Of a stretch of DNA of 64,000 bases, positions 36,645-45,613 are shown piece after piece (position 1 is the stretch's first letter; every line of letters begins with the position of its first letter). The notes beneath the pieces were generated by a model. It saw nothing but the letters and a program-made list of their open reading frames with translations. It made no database searches and had not been told where the DNA came from. The translations under genes were made by a program, and so were the position numbers. The DNA is from Caulobacteraceae bacterium (GTDB lineage: Bacteria > Pseudomonadota > Alphaproteobacteria > Caulobacterales > Caulobacteraceae), in the NCBI GenBank assembly GCA_027452265.1, contig DAIDGR010000041.1, positions 1 to 64,000 on the forward strand. The letters are read 5' to 3'.

Positions 36645-37367
36645 ATGACCATCCCAGGTCCCTGGCCCTGGATCCTGGGCGCGGCCGCCGGCGGGGCGAC
36701 GGTCGGCGGCGGCCTGATTGGCCTTCGTCCCGGGAGCCACAGACCCCTGATCGTCGCCTTCAGCGCGGGAGCCGTGATCGGGGTCGCCCTCCTCGACCTG
36801 GCGCCAGAAAGCCTGGACCTCGCCGGACCGGCGCGGGGCGGGACCATGTTTGGCCTGATCGCCCTGGGGTTCGCCGGCTATCTGATCCTGTCGCGGACCC
36901 TTGAGGGGCTGGCGGCCGGCCCGCTCCGGGTCGGCCGGTTTCTTGGCGCCGCCAGCCTGACCGCCCACAGCGCCCTGGACGGTCTGGCCATCGGTCTGGG
37001 GTTCCAGGCCTCGCCTGCCGCGGGCCTGGTTCTGGCGGCCGCGGTCCTGGCCCACGACGCCGCGGACGGAATCAACACCGTGACCCTGAGCCTGGCCGCC
37101 TCCCCGAACGCACGCACCGCCCGCCTCTGGCTCGCCGCGGACGCGCTCGCGCCTCTGGTCGGTGTGGCGCTGAGCCGCCTCATCCGCCCCACGCCCGCGA
37201 GCCTGGGCGCCGCGCTCGCCCTGTTTGCCGGGATCTTTCTGCATATCGGGGCCAGCGAGCTGCTTCCCGCGAGCCGCGCCGCCCGACCAGGCTTTGCCGC
37301 CAGCCTCGCCACCCTGGCGGGCCTTGCGGTCATCGCCCTGGCGGTCCACCTCGCGCAGGGCCTGTGA
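36645..37367 (+). CDS. ZIP-like divalent metal permease
   Basis: A 240-residue integral membrane protein with about seven to eight TM segments. The paired ZIP signatures are present: HSALDGLAIGLGFQ and, two segments later, VLAHDAADGINTVTLSL, each supplying the His/Asp metal ligands of TM4 and TM5. A short form with little cytoplasmic loop. Such proteins carry zinc, iron or manganese into the cytoplasm or, in some cases, act in reverse. ATG at 36645. The following gene starts 10 bases after its stop. Confidence 0.85.
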   Translation: MTIPGPWPWILGAAAGGATVGGGLIGLRPGSHRPLIVAFSAGAVIGVALLDLAPESLDLAGPARGGTMFGLIALGFAGYLILSRTLEGLAAGPLRVGRFLGAASLTAHSALDGLAIGLGFQASPAAGLVLAAAVLAHDAADGINTVTLSLAASPNARTARLWLAADALAPLVGVALSRLIRPTPASLGAALALFAGIFLHIGASELLPASRAARPGFAASLATLAGLAVIALAVHLAQGL

Positions 37368-37377
37368 GGCGCGGGCC

Positions 37378-37974
37378 GTGAGCGATCTCGCCGCCCTGGT
37401 CGCGGAAATCGGCGCCTGCCGCGCCTGCGCCGGCGAACTGCCGCATGAGCCGCGCCCGGTGATCTGGGTGTCGCCAAAGACGCGCATCCTTCTGTGCGGC
37501 CAGGCGCCGGGGCGGCGGGTGCACGAGAGCGGCCTGCCGTTTGACGATCCCTCGGGCGATCGCCTGCGCGACTGGATGGGCGTGGACCGCGACACCTTCT
37601 ACGCCTCGCCGGCGATCGGCGTGGCCGCCATGGCCTTCTGCTATCCCGGCACGGCGCCCAGGGGCGGCGGAGACTATCCTCCGCCCCCGCGCTGCGCGGC
37701 CCTGTGGCGCGCGCGCCTGATGGCGCACCTGCCCAAGGTGGAGCTTCGCCTTCTGATGGGACGGGCGGCGCAGAGCTGGGCGCTTGGCGCGCGCGACCCG
37801 GGCCGCATGGATGCGGCGGTGCGGGACTGGCGTTCCCACCTGCCGGGCCAAATCTGTCTGCCGCATCCGTCCTGGCGCAATACCGCCTGGCTCAAGCGCA
37901 ATCCCTGGTTTGAAACCGAGGTCGTCCCTTACCTCCGCGCGCGGGTGCGGGACGTTCTCAAAGGCGGCGAATAG
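37378..37974 (+). CDS. Uracil-DNA glycosylase-superfamily protein
   Basis: A 198-residue protein of the uracil-DNA glycosylase fold. Motif I is CGQAPGRRVHESGLPFDDPSG, matching the GxAPG loop, and motif II is LPHPSWRN. Four cysteines are arranged as CRAC near the N-terminus and C-x17-C around residues 95-115 (FCYPGT and PPRCAALW), like the Fe-S ligands of family 4 enzymes. The GTG start at 37378 is 10 bases after the ZIP-like gene; the frame is open upstream within that gene but only as an overlap. Whether it is an active glycosylase or a related nucleobase enzyme is not settled. Confidence 0.8.
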   Translation: MSDLAALVAEIGACRACAGELPHEPRPVIWVSPKTRILLCGQAPGRRVHESGLPFDDPSGDRLRDWMGVDRDTFYASPAIGVAAMAFCYPGTAPRGGGDYPPPPRCAALWRARLMAHLPKVELRLLMGRAAQSWALGARDPGRMDAAVRDWRSHLPGQICLPHPSWRNTAWLKRNPWFETEVVPYLRARVRDVLKGGE

Positions 37975-37978
37975 GGCC

Positions 37979-38647
37979 TCAGCGTAGGAAGCCGGCCTCG
38001 GCGAAGTCGAGCATCCGGTTCAGCAAGGCCTCGGTATCGCCGTCGCGGGTCAGGCCCTCGGACAGGACGTGCAGGCGCTCGAACTCGGCGACGCGATTGT
38101 TGTGCACCATGCCCAAGACAAAGTGCAGCCGCCAATGCACCTCCTCGGGGGGCAGGTCCGGTCGTGCGGCGATCAGGGCGGCGACGAAGGGCCTCAGGTG
38201 AGAGACGTCCTTGCCCACGGCCTCGCGCACCGCCTCGCCGCCTTCGCCCCGGGCGCGGATGATGAACTGCATGGCGATGCGTCGCGGATGGCCGGGGCGG
38301 GACCAGAGGAGCGGCGGCGCCATCAGGGCGGCGAGAATCTCCCGCACCGGCGCCTGGCCCCCGTGGCGCGCCTGGGCCTCGTGCAGCATCCGCGCGCGAT
38401 CGCGGCTCAGCTCGGCCGCCCGGCGACGGAAGATCTCGAACACCAGGGTGTCCTTGGAGCCGAAGTGATAGTTCACGCTCGCCAGATTGACGCCGGCCTC
38501 GGCCGTGATGTCCCGCACCGAGACGCAGCGCAGGCCGCGTTCGGCGAACAGGCGCTCGGCGGTGGTCAGGACAAGGGCCTTGGTGGCGGCGTCGCGATCC
38601 GCATCCTCGTGGGTGGCGGCGCTGGGTTCAGCGGCGAGCGCGCTCAT
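37979..38647 (-). CDS. TetR-family transcriptional regulator
   Basis: A 222-residue repressor-type protein. The N-terminal helix-turn-helix is clear: FAERGLRCVSVRDITAEAGVNLASVNYHFGSKDTL, shown here as RDITAEAGVN followed by SVNYHFGSKD. The C-terminal ligand domain resembles the TetR_C_11/FadR-like type. A start at 38647 gives a 25-residue acidic leader before the domain. It ends 4 bases from the converging UDG-like gene and lies 41 bases downstream of the VWA gene's stop region on the same strand, so its target could be the neighbouring lipid genes, but no operator is apparent. Confidence 0.9.
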   Translation of the reverse strand: MSALAAEPSAATHEDADRDAATKALVLTTAERLFAERGLRCVSVRDITAEAGVNLASVNYHFGSKDTLVFEIFRRRAAELSRDRARMLHEAQARHGGQAPVREILAALMAPPLLWSRPGHPRRIAMQFIIRARGEGGEAVREAVGKDVSHLRPFVAALIAARPDLPPEEVHWRLHFVLGMVHNNRVAEFERLHVLSEGLTRDGDTEALLNRMLDFAEAGFLR

Positions 38648-38688
38648 CCTTCGCCCCGCTCGCCTTCGAACCCGGCAAACGGGCTCAT

Positions 38689-39870
38689 CTAGCGGACCAG
38701 TTCCCGCATGGCCTGTTCGAGACCGGCGATGGTCAGGGGGAACATGCGGTCATTGATCACCTGCCGCATGACGCCGATCGAGGGCGTGTGATTCCAGTGC
38801 CGCTGTGGCGTGGGGTTGAGCCAGGCCACGCTCTCCCAGGTCTTGCAGACCCGGTCCATCCAGACCGCGCCAGGCTCTTCGTTCCAGTGCTCCACCGAGC
38901 CGCCGGGATAGGTGATCTCGTAGGGGCTCATGGTGGCGTCGCCGACGAAGATGACCTTGTAGTCGCGCCCGTAGCGATTGAGGATGTCCCAGGTGTCGAG
39001 CTTCTCGGCATGGCGGCGCCGATTGTCCTTCCACACCGCCTCGTACAGGCAGTTGTGAAAGTAGAAGAACTCCATGGTCTTGAATTCGGTGCGCGCGGCG
39101 CTGAACAGCTCTTCACAGACCCGTATGTGGCTGTCCATCGAACCGCCGATGTCGAAGAACAGCAGCACCTTGATGGTGTTGCGGCGCTCAGGCTGCATGA
39201 CGAGGTCGAGATAGCCGCGATTGGCGGTCTCCTTGATCGTCCCCTTGACGTCGAGCTCCTCCGGGGCGCCCTGGCGGGCGAAGCGGCGCAGGCGGCGTAG
39301 GGCGACCTTGATGTTGCGTGTGCCGAGCTCGACCTGATCGTCGAGATTCTTGTATTCCCGCTTGTCCCAGACCTTGATCGCCCGCCCGTGGCGGCCCTTG
39401 TCCTGACCGATGCGAATGCCCTCGGGGTGGTAACCGTCGGCCCCGATGGGAAAGTTGCGGCCGCGCCCGCGGGCGTTTTCGTCGCCCTCCTCGTCGCCGT
39501 CGCCTCGCCCCTGCTTCATCTGCTCCTGAAGCATCTCCATCAGCTTGTCGAAGCCGCCCATCTCCTCGATCATCGCCTTCTCCTCGTCGGTAAGAAAGCT
39601 GTCGGTGAGACGCTTGAGCCATTCGGCGGGGATGTCGGTCGCCTGTTCGAGCGAGACCAGATCTAGCCCCTTGAAGACGTGGCCGAACACAACGTCGAAA
39701 CGGTCCAGATGGCGCTCGTCCTTCACCAGGGCGGCGCGCGACAGGTAGTAGAAATCCTCGACCCGCCGATCGATGACGTTCTTGTCCATGCCCTCCATGA
39801 GCATGAGGTATTCTTTGAGCGTGACGGGCACCTTGGCCGCCTTCAGCTCGGTAAAGAAGCGCATGAACAT
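38689..39870 (-). CDS. VWA-domain protein, CoxE-like
   Basis: A 393-residue cytoplasmic protein with an N-terminal helical region and a C-terminal von Willebrand A domain. The MIDAS motif reads LLFFDIGGSMDSH, that is D-x-G-G-S instead of the common D-x-S-x-S, a form I recall from this alphaproteobacterial subfamily. A charged glycine/aspartate linker (QGRGDGDEEGDENARGRG) separates the halves. Relatives usually sit next to a MoxR-type AAA ATPase; none is adjacent here. ATG at 39870 has GAGG eight bases upstream. It may act as a chaperone-type adaptor, but this is inference. Confidence 0.88.
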   Translation of the reverse strand: MFMRFFTELKAAKVPVTLKEYLMLMEGMDKNVIDRRVEDFYYLSRAALVKDERHLDRFDVVFGHVFKGLDLVSLEQATDIPAEWLKRLTDSFLTDEEKAMIEEMGGFDKLMEMLQEQMKQGRGDGDEEGDENARGRGRNFPIGADGYHPEGIRIGQDKGRHGRAIKVWDKREYKNLDDQVELGTRNIKVALRRLRRFARQGAPEELDVKGTIKETANRGYLDLVMQPERRNTIKVLLFFDIGGSMDSHIRVCEELFSAARTEFKTMEFFYFHNCLYEAVWKDNRRRHAEKLDTWDILNRYGRDYKVIFVGDATMSPYEITYPGGSVEHWNEEPGAVWMDRVCKTWESVAWLNPTPQRHWNHTPSIGVMRQVINDRMFPLTIAGLEQAMRELVR

Positions 39871-39883
39871 GGGCGGGGCCTCG

Positions 39884-39904
39884 CGAACGTTCCGCGTTCG
39901 AACG
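39884..39904. promoter_or_regulatory. Palindromic element upstream of VWA gene
   Basis: CGAACG-TTCCG-CGTTCG (39884-39900), continuing into the 10-bp palindrome CGTTCGAACG (39895-39904), lies 14 bases before the VWA start. I checked it against the alphaproteobacterial LexA site GTTC-N7-GTTC and it does not fit. Function unknown. Confidence 0.3.
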
Positions 39905-39964
39905 GACGTTTGAAGAGATTGGCCGTCCGCCCTCGACCTGTCCAGAGGAGTCGAACGCGGGCCC

Positions 39965-40534
39965 TCAGCGCGCCGGCGCGCTGGCCGGCCCGCCAGGACG
40001 TGCATCCCGGCGGAGAATGAATTCACGATCGCGGGTTTCGCCGACCTTGAAGGCGTATTCGCCGACCTTCTCGAACCCCTGGCGCAGATAGAGCCGTTGG
40101 GCGCCGTGGTTTTCGGACCAGACGCCGATCCAGATGCCCGGCGCCGCCCGCTCCTGCAACCAGGCCAGGGACGTCTGGAGAAGGCGCGAGCCGCGCCCCC
40201 CGCCCTGCCAGGCCTTGAGCACATAGATGCGCTTTAGCTCGCCGCAGGTCGGGGTGACGTCGGGATGGGGAAGATCGCAGCCGCCCACCAGGGCGTAGCC
40301 GATGGCCTCGTCCCCGGCCTCAAGCACCCAGGCGGCGGCGCCGGGATCGGAAAGATAGGCGATGAGGCGGGCTTCGCTGTAGCTGTCGGCCAGAAAGGTC
40401 GCCAGGTCCCGCGGCGGATAGAGGTGGCCGAAGGTCTCGGTAAAGGTGCGCGCGCCCAACTCCGCGAGGAGGGCGGCGTCGCCGAGGGCGGCGCGGCGCA
40501 GCCGGGCATCGTTCATCTGGGGCGTGGCGGGCAT
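39965..40534 (-). CDS. GNAT-family N-acetyltransferase
   Basis: A 189-residue acetyl-CoA-dependent transferase. The A motif is IYVLKAWQGGGRGSRLLQ, with the Q/RxxGxG/A pyrophosphate loop, preceded by the conserved CGELKR strand and followed by a YLRQGFEKVGEYAF C-terminal strand. ATG at 40534; a second ATG at 40516 would also give an intact domain. The N-terminal DARLRRAALGDAALLAEL segment is typical of the RimI/PhnO-like groups, but the acceptor cannot be told. It is divergent from the HDAC-like gene with 66 bases between starts. Confidence 0.85.
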   Translation of the reverse strand: MPATPQMNDARLRRAALGDAALLAELGARTFTETFGHLYPPRDLATFLADSYSEARLIAYLSDPGAAAWVLEAGDEAIGYALVGGCDLPHPDVTPTCGELKRIYVLKAWQGGGRGSRLLQTSLAWLQERAAPGIWIGVWSENHGAQRLYLRQGFEKVGEYAFKVGETRDREFILRRDARPGGPASAPAR

Positions 40535-40600
40535 GTCGAGCGTCGCGTGGATGTTAGAATCTGGTCCTACACGACGATTCTGACGTAAGCACACGGGAAC

Positions 40601-41530
40601 ATGGCGCTCGCCCTCTACACGCACCGGGAGATGCTCGACCACGCGCCGCACCCGCGGAACCCGGAGCAGCCGGCGCGTCTGGCGGCGGTGCGCGACGCCT
40701 TGGCCGAGACCGATCTCGACCTTGAGCCCCATGAGGCGCCCCTGGCCCTGCGCGCGGACCTCGAACGTGTCCACGACCCCGTCTATCTGGACGCCCTGGA
40801 GCGCGTGACGCCGCGCGGCGCAGACCTCGTGCGGATCGACCCGGACACCTGGCTGTCCAGCGGAAGCCTGACCGCGGCGTCACGGGCCGCCGGCGCCGCC
40901 ATCCAGGCGGTGCGGGACGTGGCGGCGGGCCAGGTCGAGCGGGCCTTCTGCGCCGTGCGCCCGCCGGGCCACCATGCCGGGCCGGACTTCTCCATGGGCT
41001 TCTGCATCTATTCGACCCTGGCCCTGGCCGCCCGCGCGGCCCAGGCGGCCGGTCTGGCGCGCGTGGCCGTGATCGACTTCGACGTGCACCACGGCAATGG
41101 CACCCAGGCGGCGTTCGAAGCGGCGCCGAACCAGGGGGCGGGCCTGTTCTTCGCCTCGGTCCATCAGGCTCCCCTCTGGCCCGGGACCGGCGAGCCGCAC
41201 GCGGACGACCCGGCCCATATCGTCAACGCCATCTCACCGCCCGGGGCCCCGCGCGAAACCTGGCGGGCGGCCTTCACCCGCCTGATGACGCCGCTCGACG
41301 CCTTCGCGCCGGACCTGATCCTGATCTCAGCCGGGTTCGACGCCCATGCCCGCGACCCCCTGGCCCAGCAGAACCTCGAGGCCGAGGACTATGGATGGGC
41401 GACCCGCGCCATCCTTGAGGTCGCCCGGAGGCGCTGCGGCGGCCGGGTCGTGTCGTCCCTGGAGGGGGGATACGATCTTCGCGCGCTGGCCGCCTCGACG
41501 GCAGCCCACGTGGCGGCCCTCCATGGCTGA
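40601..41530 (+). CDS. Histone-deacetylase-family amidohydrolase
   Basis: A 309-residue zinc-dependent deacetylase of the class II-like bacterial branch, which removes acetyl or similar groups from polyamines, sugars or small molecules. Catalytic motifs are in order: RPPGHHAGPD with the paired histidines, DFDVHHGNGTQ with zinc ligands, SAGFDAHARDPLA with the third ligand, and LEGGYDL. ATG at 40601 has ACGGGAAC upstream. Its end overlaps the following histidine-phosphatase start by eight bases, so they are one operon. The natural substrate is unknown. Confidence 0.93.
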   Translation: MALALYTHREMLDHAPHPRNPEQPARLAAVRDALAETDLDLEPHEAPLALRADLERVHDPVYLDALERVTPRGADLVRIDPDTWLSSGSLTAASRAAGAAIQAVRDVAAGQVERAFCAVRPPGHHAGPDFSMGFCIYSTLALAARAAQAAGLARVAVIDFDVHHGNGTQAAFEAAPNQGAGLFFASVHQAPLWPGTGEPHADDPAHIVNAISPPGAPRETWRAAFTRLMTPLDAFAPDLILISAGFDAHARDPLAQQNLEAEDYGWATRAILEVARRRCGGRVVSSLEGGYDLRALAASTAAHVAALHG

Positions 41531-42164
41531 CCCGACTCCGAGGCCCTTCCCGGACGGCGACGTGAAGGGCGGAGCGCCGGGCGCGATCATCCTTGTAAGG
41601 CACGGCGAGCCGGCCCTGTCGCGGCGCGTGAAACTGAGCGCCCGCGCCTATGGCGAGTGGTGGGGACGCTATGAGGAAGGCGGACTGAAGCAGGGCCAGA
41701 CGCCTCCGGCCGAACTGGTCGCCTGCGCCGGGAAGGCCGGCCAGCTCCTCGCCTCGACCCGCCGGCGCGCGGTGGAAAGCGCGCAGGCCATCGCCGGGGG
41801 CCGGGCGTTCGAAACCTCCGTCGATCTGATCGAGGCTCCCCTGCCGCCGCCGCCCGTGCCGTCCTGGCTGCGCCTCAGCCCCCGCTGGTGGGGTGTGATC
41901 TCGCGCCTGTGCTGGGCGTGGTTGGGCGTGACCGGAGGCCAGGAGCCCCATGCGGCGGCGGTGGAGCGGGCGAGGCGCGTGGCGCGGCGCCTGATCGCGG
42001 CGGCGGCCGAGGGCGCCGATGTTCTGGTGGTGGCGCACGGCTATTTCAACTTCATGGTCGGCCGCGAGCTGAGCGCGCAGGGCTGGCGCCTGTCGCGGGA
42101 CGGCGGCTTCGGCTATTGGTCCCGGCGTCGCTTTGAGCGGCGCGGCGCCCCGGCTGTCGGCTGA
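41523..42164 (+). CDS. Histidine phosphatase family protein
   Basis: A 213-residue protein of the histidine-phosphatase (phosphoglycerate mutase-like) superfamily. The nucleophilic histidine is in IILVRHGEPAL and the second catalytic histidine in VVAHGYFNFMVGREL, with the STRRRAVESAQAI segment supplying the phosphate-binding arginine. A central stretch rich in Trp and Pro (PSWLRLSPRWWG) lies between the motifs. ATG at 41523 overlaps the HDAC-like stop, so translation is coupled. The natural substrate is not known. Confidence 0.87.
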   Translation: MADPTPRPFPDGDVKGGAPGAIILVRHGEPALSRRVKLSARAYGEWWGRYEEGGLKQGQTPPAELVACAGKAGQLLASTRRRAVESAQAIAGGRAFETSVDLIEAPLPPPPVPSWLRLSPRWWGVISRLCWAWLGVTGGQEPHAAAVERARRVARRLIAAAAEGADVLVVAHGYFNFMVGRELSAQGWRLSRDGGFGYWSRRRFERRGAPAVG

Positions 42165-42337
42165 TGCGTGCCCTGGCGCTTGCGTCCGGGCCCTTGAAGC
42201 GCCGCAATCGAAGGCTCAATAAGCGGGTTTCCGCGATCTGGGCGTGCGCGGGCCCGCCCGACGTAACCTCTTCACCCGTCGCCGCGACATTCCGTGCGGC
42301 ATTTGCGACGGACCAGGACGAACTTTTGGGGGTCGGC

Positions 42338-42595
42338 ATGACCACAACATCCATGGCCGATGACGCCGATATCGCGGCGCTGACCTTCGAGCAGGCCCTG
42401 GCCGAGCTTGAGCGGATCGTGGCCGAGCTGGAGTCGGGCGAGGCTGACCTTGAGCGGGCGGTGGATGTGTATCGGCGCGGGGCCCAGCTTCGCGCCCACT
42501 GCGAGACCAAGCTCAAGGCCGCCCAGATGAAGGTGGAGTCGATCGTGCTGGGGGCCGACGGGTCCGTGCGCGCGGAAAAGGTGGATCTGGCGTGA
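42338..42595 (+). CDS. xseB: Exodeoxyribonuclease VII small subunit
   Basis: An 85-residue acidic helical protein matching XseB, which assembles with XseA to form the single-strand exonuclease VII. The core is [20 protein letters not shown], with the signature [22 protein letters not shown] following. Length is normal for the family. ATG at 42338 follows a GGGGGTC stretch; an ATG five codons later is an alternative. The GTG start of the prenyl synthase gene overlaps its stop by four bases, a typical alphaproteobacterial xseB-ispA-dxs arrangement. xseA is not in the window. Confidence 0.93.
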   Translation: MTTTSMADDADIAALTFEQALAELERIVAELESGEADLERAVDVYRRGAQLRAHCETKLKAAQMKVESIVLGADGSVRAEKVDLA

Positions 42596-43488
42596 CCCTG
42601 GCGCTTGCGGATGTGGCCGGCCGGCTCAGCGACGTCGCGGCCAGGGTCGATGCGGCGATGGACGCCCTCCTGCCCCGGCCCGAGGGGCCCGAGTCCCGTC
42701 TGCTCGAAGCCATGCGCTATGCGGCGCTGGGGCCCGGCAAGCGGCTACGTCCCTTCTTCGCCATCGAGACCGGACGGCTGTTGGATCTGCCCGAGCGGGG
42801 CGTCCTGCGGGCCGCCTGCGCCCTGGAGTTCATTCACGCCTACAGCCTCGTCCACGACGATCTGCCCTGTATGGACGATGATGACCTGCGCCGGGGTCGC
42901 CCGACCGCGCACCGCGCCTATGACGAGGCGACAGCGGTGCTGGCCGGCGATTCGCTTCAGAGCCTGGCCTTCGAGATCCTGGCCGAGCCGCAGACGCACG
43001 AGAACGGGGCGATCAGGGCCGAACTGGTGCGCTGCCTTGCCGTCGCCTCGGGCGGCCTGGGCATGTGCGGGGGTCAGATGATCGATCTGATCGGGGTGCG
43101 CGATGACCTGAGCGCGGTGACGCGCATGCAGCAGCTCAAGACCGGGGCGCTGATCGCGGCGGCGTTCGAACTGCCCCTGATTATGGCCCAGGCCCGCGAC
43201 GCCGAGCGCGACGCCCTGATGGCCTTTGGGCGCGATATCGGGCTTGCCTATCAGATCGTCGACGATGTGCTCGACGCCGAGGGCGACGCCGCGCTTCTGG
43301 GCAAGGCCGCCGGCGGCAAGGACGCGGAGATGGGCAAGACCAATTTCGTCACCCTGCTGGGGGTGGACGCGGCCAAGGCGCGCATCGCCGACCTCGTGGT
43401 CCGGACCAAAGCGCATCTCGATCCCTTCGGCGCCCGCGGCGCGGTTCTTCAGGCGGCGGTGGATTTCGTGCTGGACCGCAAGTCGTGA
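42592..43488 (+). CDS. ispA: Polyprenyl diphosphate synthase (farnesyl/geranylgeranyl type)
   Basis: A 298-residue trans-prenyl transferase that condenses isopentenyl diphosphate with allylic diphosphates. The first aspartate-rich motif is [17 protein letters not shown] near residues 91-107 and the second is [12 protein letters not shown] near residue 220. The LGPGKRLRP segment supplies the substrate-binding basic residues. Residues before the first motif are large (SLVH), which favours short chains such as C15. GTG at 42592 overlaps the xseB stop. The product feeds quinone, hopanoid or cell-wall lipid synthesis together with the downstream dxs. Confidence 0.93.
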   Translation: MTLALADVAGRLSDVAARVDAAMDALLPRPEGPESRLLEAMRYAALGPGKRLRPFFAIETGRLLDLPERGVLRAACALEFIHAYSLVHDDLPCMDDDDLRRGRPTAHRAYDEATAVLAGDSLQSLAFEILAEPQTHENGAIRAELVRCLAVASGGLGMCGGQMIDLIGVRDDLSAVTRMQQLKTGALIAAAFELPLIMAQARDAERDALMAFGRDIGLAYQIVDDVLDAEGDAALLGKAAGGKDAEMGKTNFVTLLGVDAAKARIADLVVRTKAHLDPFGARGAVLQAAVDFVLDRKS

Positions 43489-43574
43489 GCGGCGGACAAG
43501 ACGAACACAGCCTTAACAATTTGCCCCGTGGCGGTGAGACGGCGACGGCGCTAGGTTCCAATCAGGCATTACAG

Positions 43575-45497
43575 ATGACAATCTCCACTCCGCTTCTGGA
43601 TCGGGTGTCCGATCCCGCCGACATTCGCGGCTTCGACCTGTTCGAGTTGCGCACTCTTGCCGAAGAAGTGCGGCAGGAGACGATCCATGCGGTCTCGACC
43701 ACCGGCGGCCATCTGGGCGCGGGCCTTGGCGTGGTCGAGCTGACCGTCGCCCTGCATCATGTGTTCAACACGCCCAAGGACATTTTGATCTGGGACGTGG
43801 GCCACCAGGCCTATCCGCACAAGATCCTCACCGGTCGCCGTGACCGCATCCGCACCCTGCGTCAGGGCGGCGGCCTGTCAGGCTTCACCAAGCGTTCGGA
43901 AAGCCCCTACGATCCCTTCGGCGCGGCGCATGCGGCGACCTCGATCTCGGCGGCGCTCGGTTTTGCGGCGGCGCGCGACAGCCGCGGCGACGACAACAGC
44001 GTGATCGCGGTCATCGGCGACGGGTCGATGAGCGCGGGCATGGCCTATGAGGCGATGAACAACGCGGTGGAGACCACCAAGCGGCTGATCGTCATCCTCA
44101 ACGACAACGACATGTCCATCGCCCCCCCGGTGGGCGGGATGAGCGCCTATCTGGCGCGTCTGGTGTCCGGCGGCGCCTATCAGGCGGTGCGCAAGATCGG
44201 CAAGGAGGTGGCCAGCCACCTGCCCCGGCCGCTCAAGGTCATGGCGCGCAAGGCCGAGGAATACGCCCGGGGCATGGCCACCGGCGGCACGCTGTTCGAG
44301 GAACTGGGCTTCTACTATGTGGGCCCGATCGACGGGCACAATCTGGACCACCTCGTCCCGGTGCTGAAGAACGTCCAGCAGATCGACGACGGGCCCGTCC
44401 TGGTCCACGTGGTCACCCAGAAGGGCAAAGGCTATGCGCCGGCCGAGAGCTCAGCCGACAAGCTGCATGCGGTGGTGAAGTTCGATGTGGTCACCGGCCA
44501 GCAGGTCAAGCCGCCGACCAGCAATGCGCCGTCCTACACCAAGGTCTTCGCCTCAGAGCTGATCAAGCAGGCCCGTCGCGACCCCCTGGTGGTGGGCATC
44601 ACGGCGGCCATGCCCTCGGGCACCGGCCTCGACCTTTTCGCCAAGGAGTTCCCGGACCGTTGTTTCGACGTCGGGATTGCCGAGCAACACGCCGTGACCT
44701 TCGCGGCGGGCTTGGCGGCCGACGGCATGAAGCCCTTCGCGGCGCTGTACTCGACCTTCCTGCAGCGGGGCTACGACCAGGTGGTGCATGACGTGGCCAT
44801 CCAGGGGCTGCCGGTGCGCTTCGCCATTGACCGCGCGGGGCTCGTCGGGGCCGATGGCGCGACCCACGCCGGGACGTTCGACATCGGCTATCTTGGCCAG
44901 TTGCCTGGCTTCGTGGTGATGGCGGCCTCGGACGAGGCGGAGCTGGCCCACATGGTCGCGACCGCGACCGCGCTCGATGATCGTCCCAGCGCCTTCCGCT
45001 TCCCCCGGGGCGAGGGCGTGGGCGTGACCATTCCCGACCTGGCCTCTCCGCTGGAGATCGGCAAGGGCCGCATCGTCCGCGAAGGGACGTCCGTGGCGAT
45101 CCTCTCGTTCGGCACCCGCTTGCAGGAGTGCCTCAAGGCGGCGGACCTGCTGTCCGCCCGGGGCCTGTCCGCGACCGTGGCCGACGCCCGGTTCGCCAAG
45201 CCGCTCGACGTGGACCTGATCCTGCGCCTGGCGCGCGAGCACGAAGCCCTGGTGACGGTCGAGGAGGGCGCGATCGGTGGATTTGGCGCCTTCGTGCTGC
45301 ACGCCCTGGCCGAGCATGGGGCCCTGGATCGGGGACTCAAGGTGCGCACCCTGACCCTGCCGGACGTCTTCCAGGACCAGGACAAGCCCGAGGCCATGTA
45401 CGCCCAGGCCGGCCTGGACGCCGAAGGCATCGTGCGGGGCTGCCTGGCGGCCCTCGGCGGCGGCGCGGATCAGGCCAAGCGCGCCCGGCGCGCCTGA
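43575..45497 (+). CDS. dxs: 1-deoxy-D-xylulose-5-phosphate synthase
   Basis: A 640-residue thiamine-diphosphate enzyme that joins pyruvate and glyceraldehyde 3-phosphate in the first step of the MEP isoprenoid pathway. The TPP-binding motif runs from [16 protein letters not shown] to [21 protein letters not shown] and [15 protein letters not shown] are characteristic, and the transketolase C-terminal domain closes the protein. ATG at 43575 gives the usual [11 protein letters not shown] start; the frame is open to 43485 with a GTG just before the ispA stop, but that adds an atypical leader. It is the third gene of the xseB-ispA-dxs run. Confidence 0.96.
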   Translation: MTISTPLLDRVSDPADIRGFDLFELRTLAEEVRQETIHAVSTTGGHLGAGLGVVELTVALHHVFNTPKDILIWDVGHQAYPHKILTGRRDRIRTLRQGGGLSGFTKRSESPYDPFGAAHAATSISAALGFAAARDSRGDDNSVIAVIGDGSMSAGMAYEAMNNAVETTKRLIVILNDNDMSIAPPVGGMSAYLARLVSGGAYQAVRKIGKEVASHLPRPLKVMARKAEEYARGMATGGTLFEELGFYYVGPIDGHNLDHLVPVLKNVQQIDDGPVLVHVVTQKGKGYAPAESSADKLHAVVKFDVVTGQQVKPPTSNAPSYTKVFASELIKQARRDPLVVGITAAMPSGTGLDLFAKEFPDRCFDVGIAEQHAVTFAAGLAADGMKPFAALYSTFLQRGYDQVVHDVAIQGLPVRFAIDRAGLVGADGATHAGTFDIGYLGQLPGFVVMAASDEAELAHMVATATALDDRPSAFRFPRGEGVGVTIPDLASPLEIGKGRIVREGTSVAILSFGTRLQECLKAADLLSARGLSATVADARFAKPLDVDLILRLAREHEALVTVEEGAIGGFGAFVLHALAEHGALDRGLKVRTLTLPDVFQDQDKPEAMYAQAGLDAEGIVRGCLAALGGGADQAKRARRA

Positions 45498-45613
45498 CAT
45501 ACGGGCGGACGCGTGGCCCGCCTCGCGTCGCCTTCCCTCATTCCGCGTTCACCCGGTCACGGGCGCCTGGGTGATTGGCGCAGACGTCACCCGGGCAGAG
45601 GTCGCCGATCCTG

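Noticed and set aside
35343-37595. 750-residue minus-strand frame opposite acyl-CoA dehydrogenase and ZIP-like genes
   Set aside because: Antisense to three supported genes; no motif.
39884-39904. LexA box upstream of the VWA gene
   Set aside because: GTTC repeats are 3 bases apart and GAAC repeats 11 apart, not the N7 spacing of GTTC-N7-GTTC.
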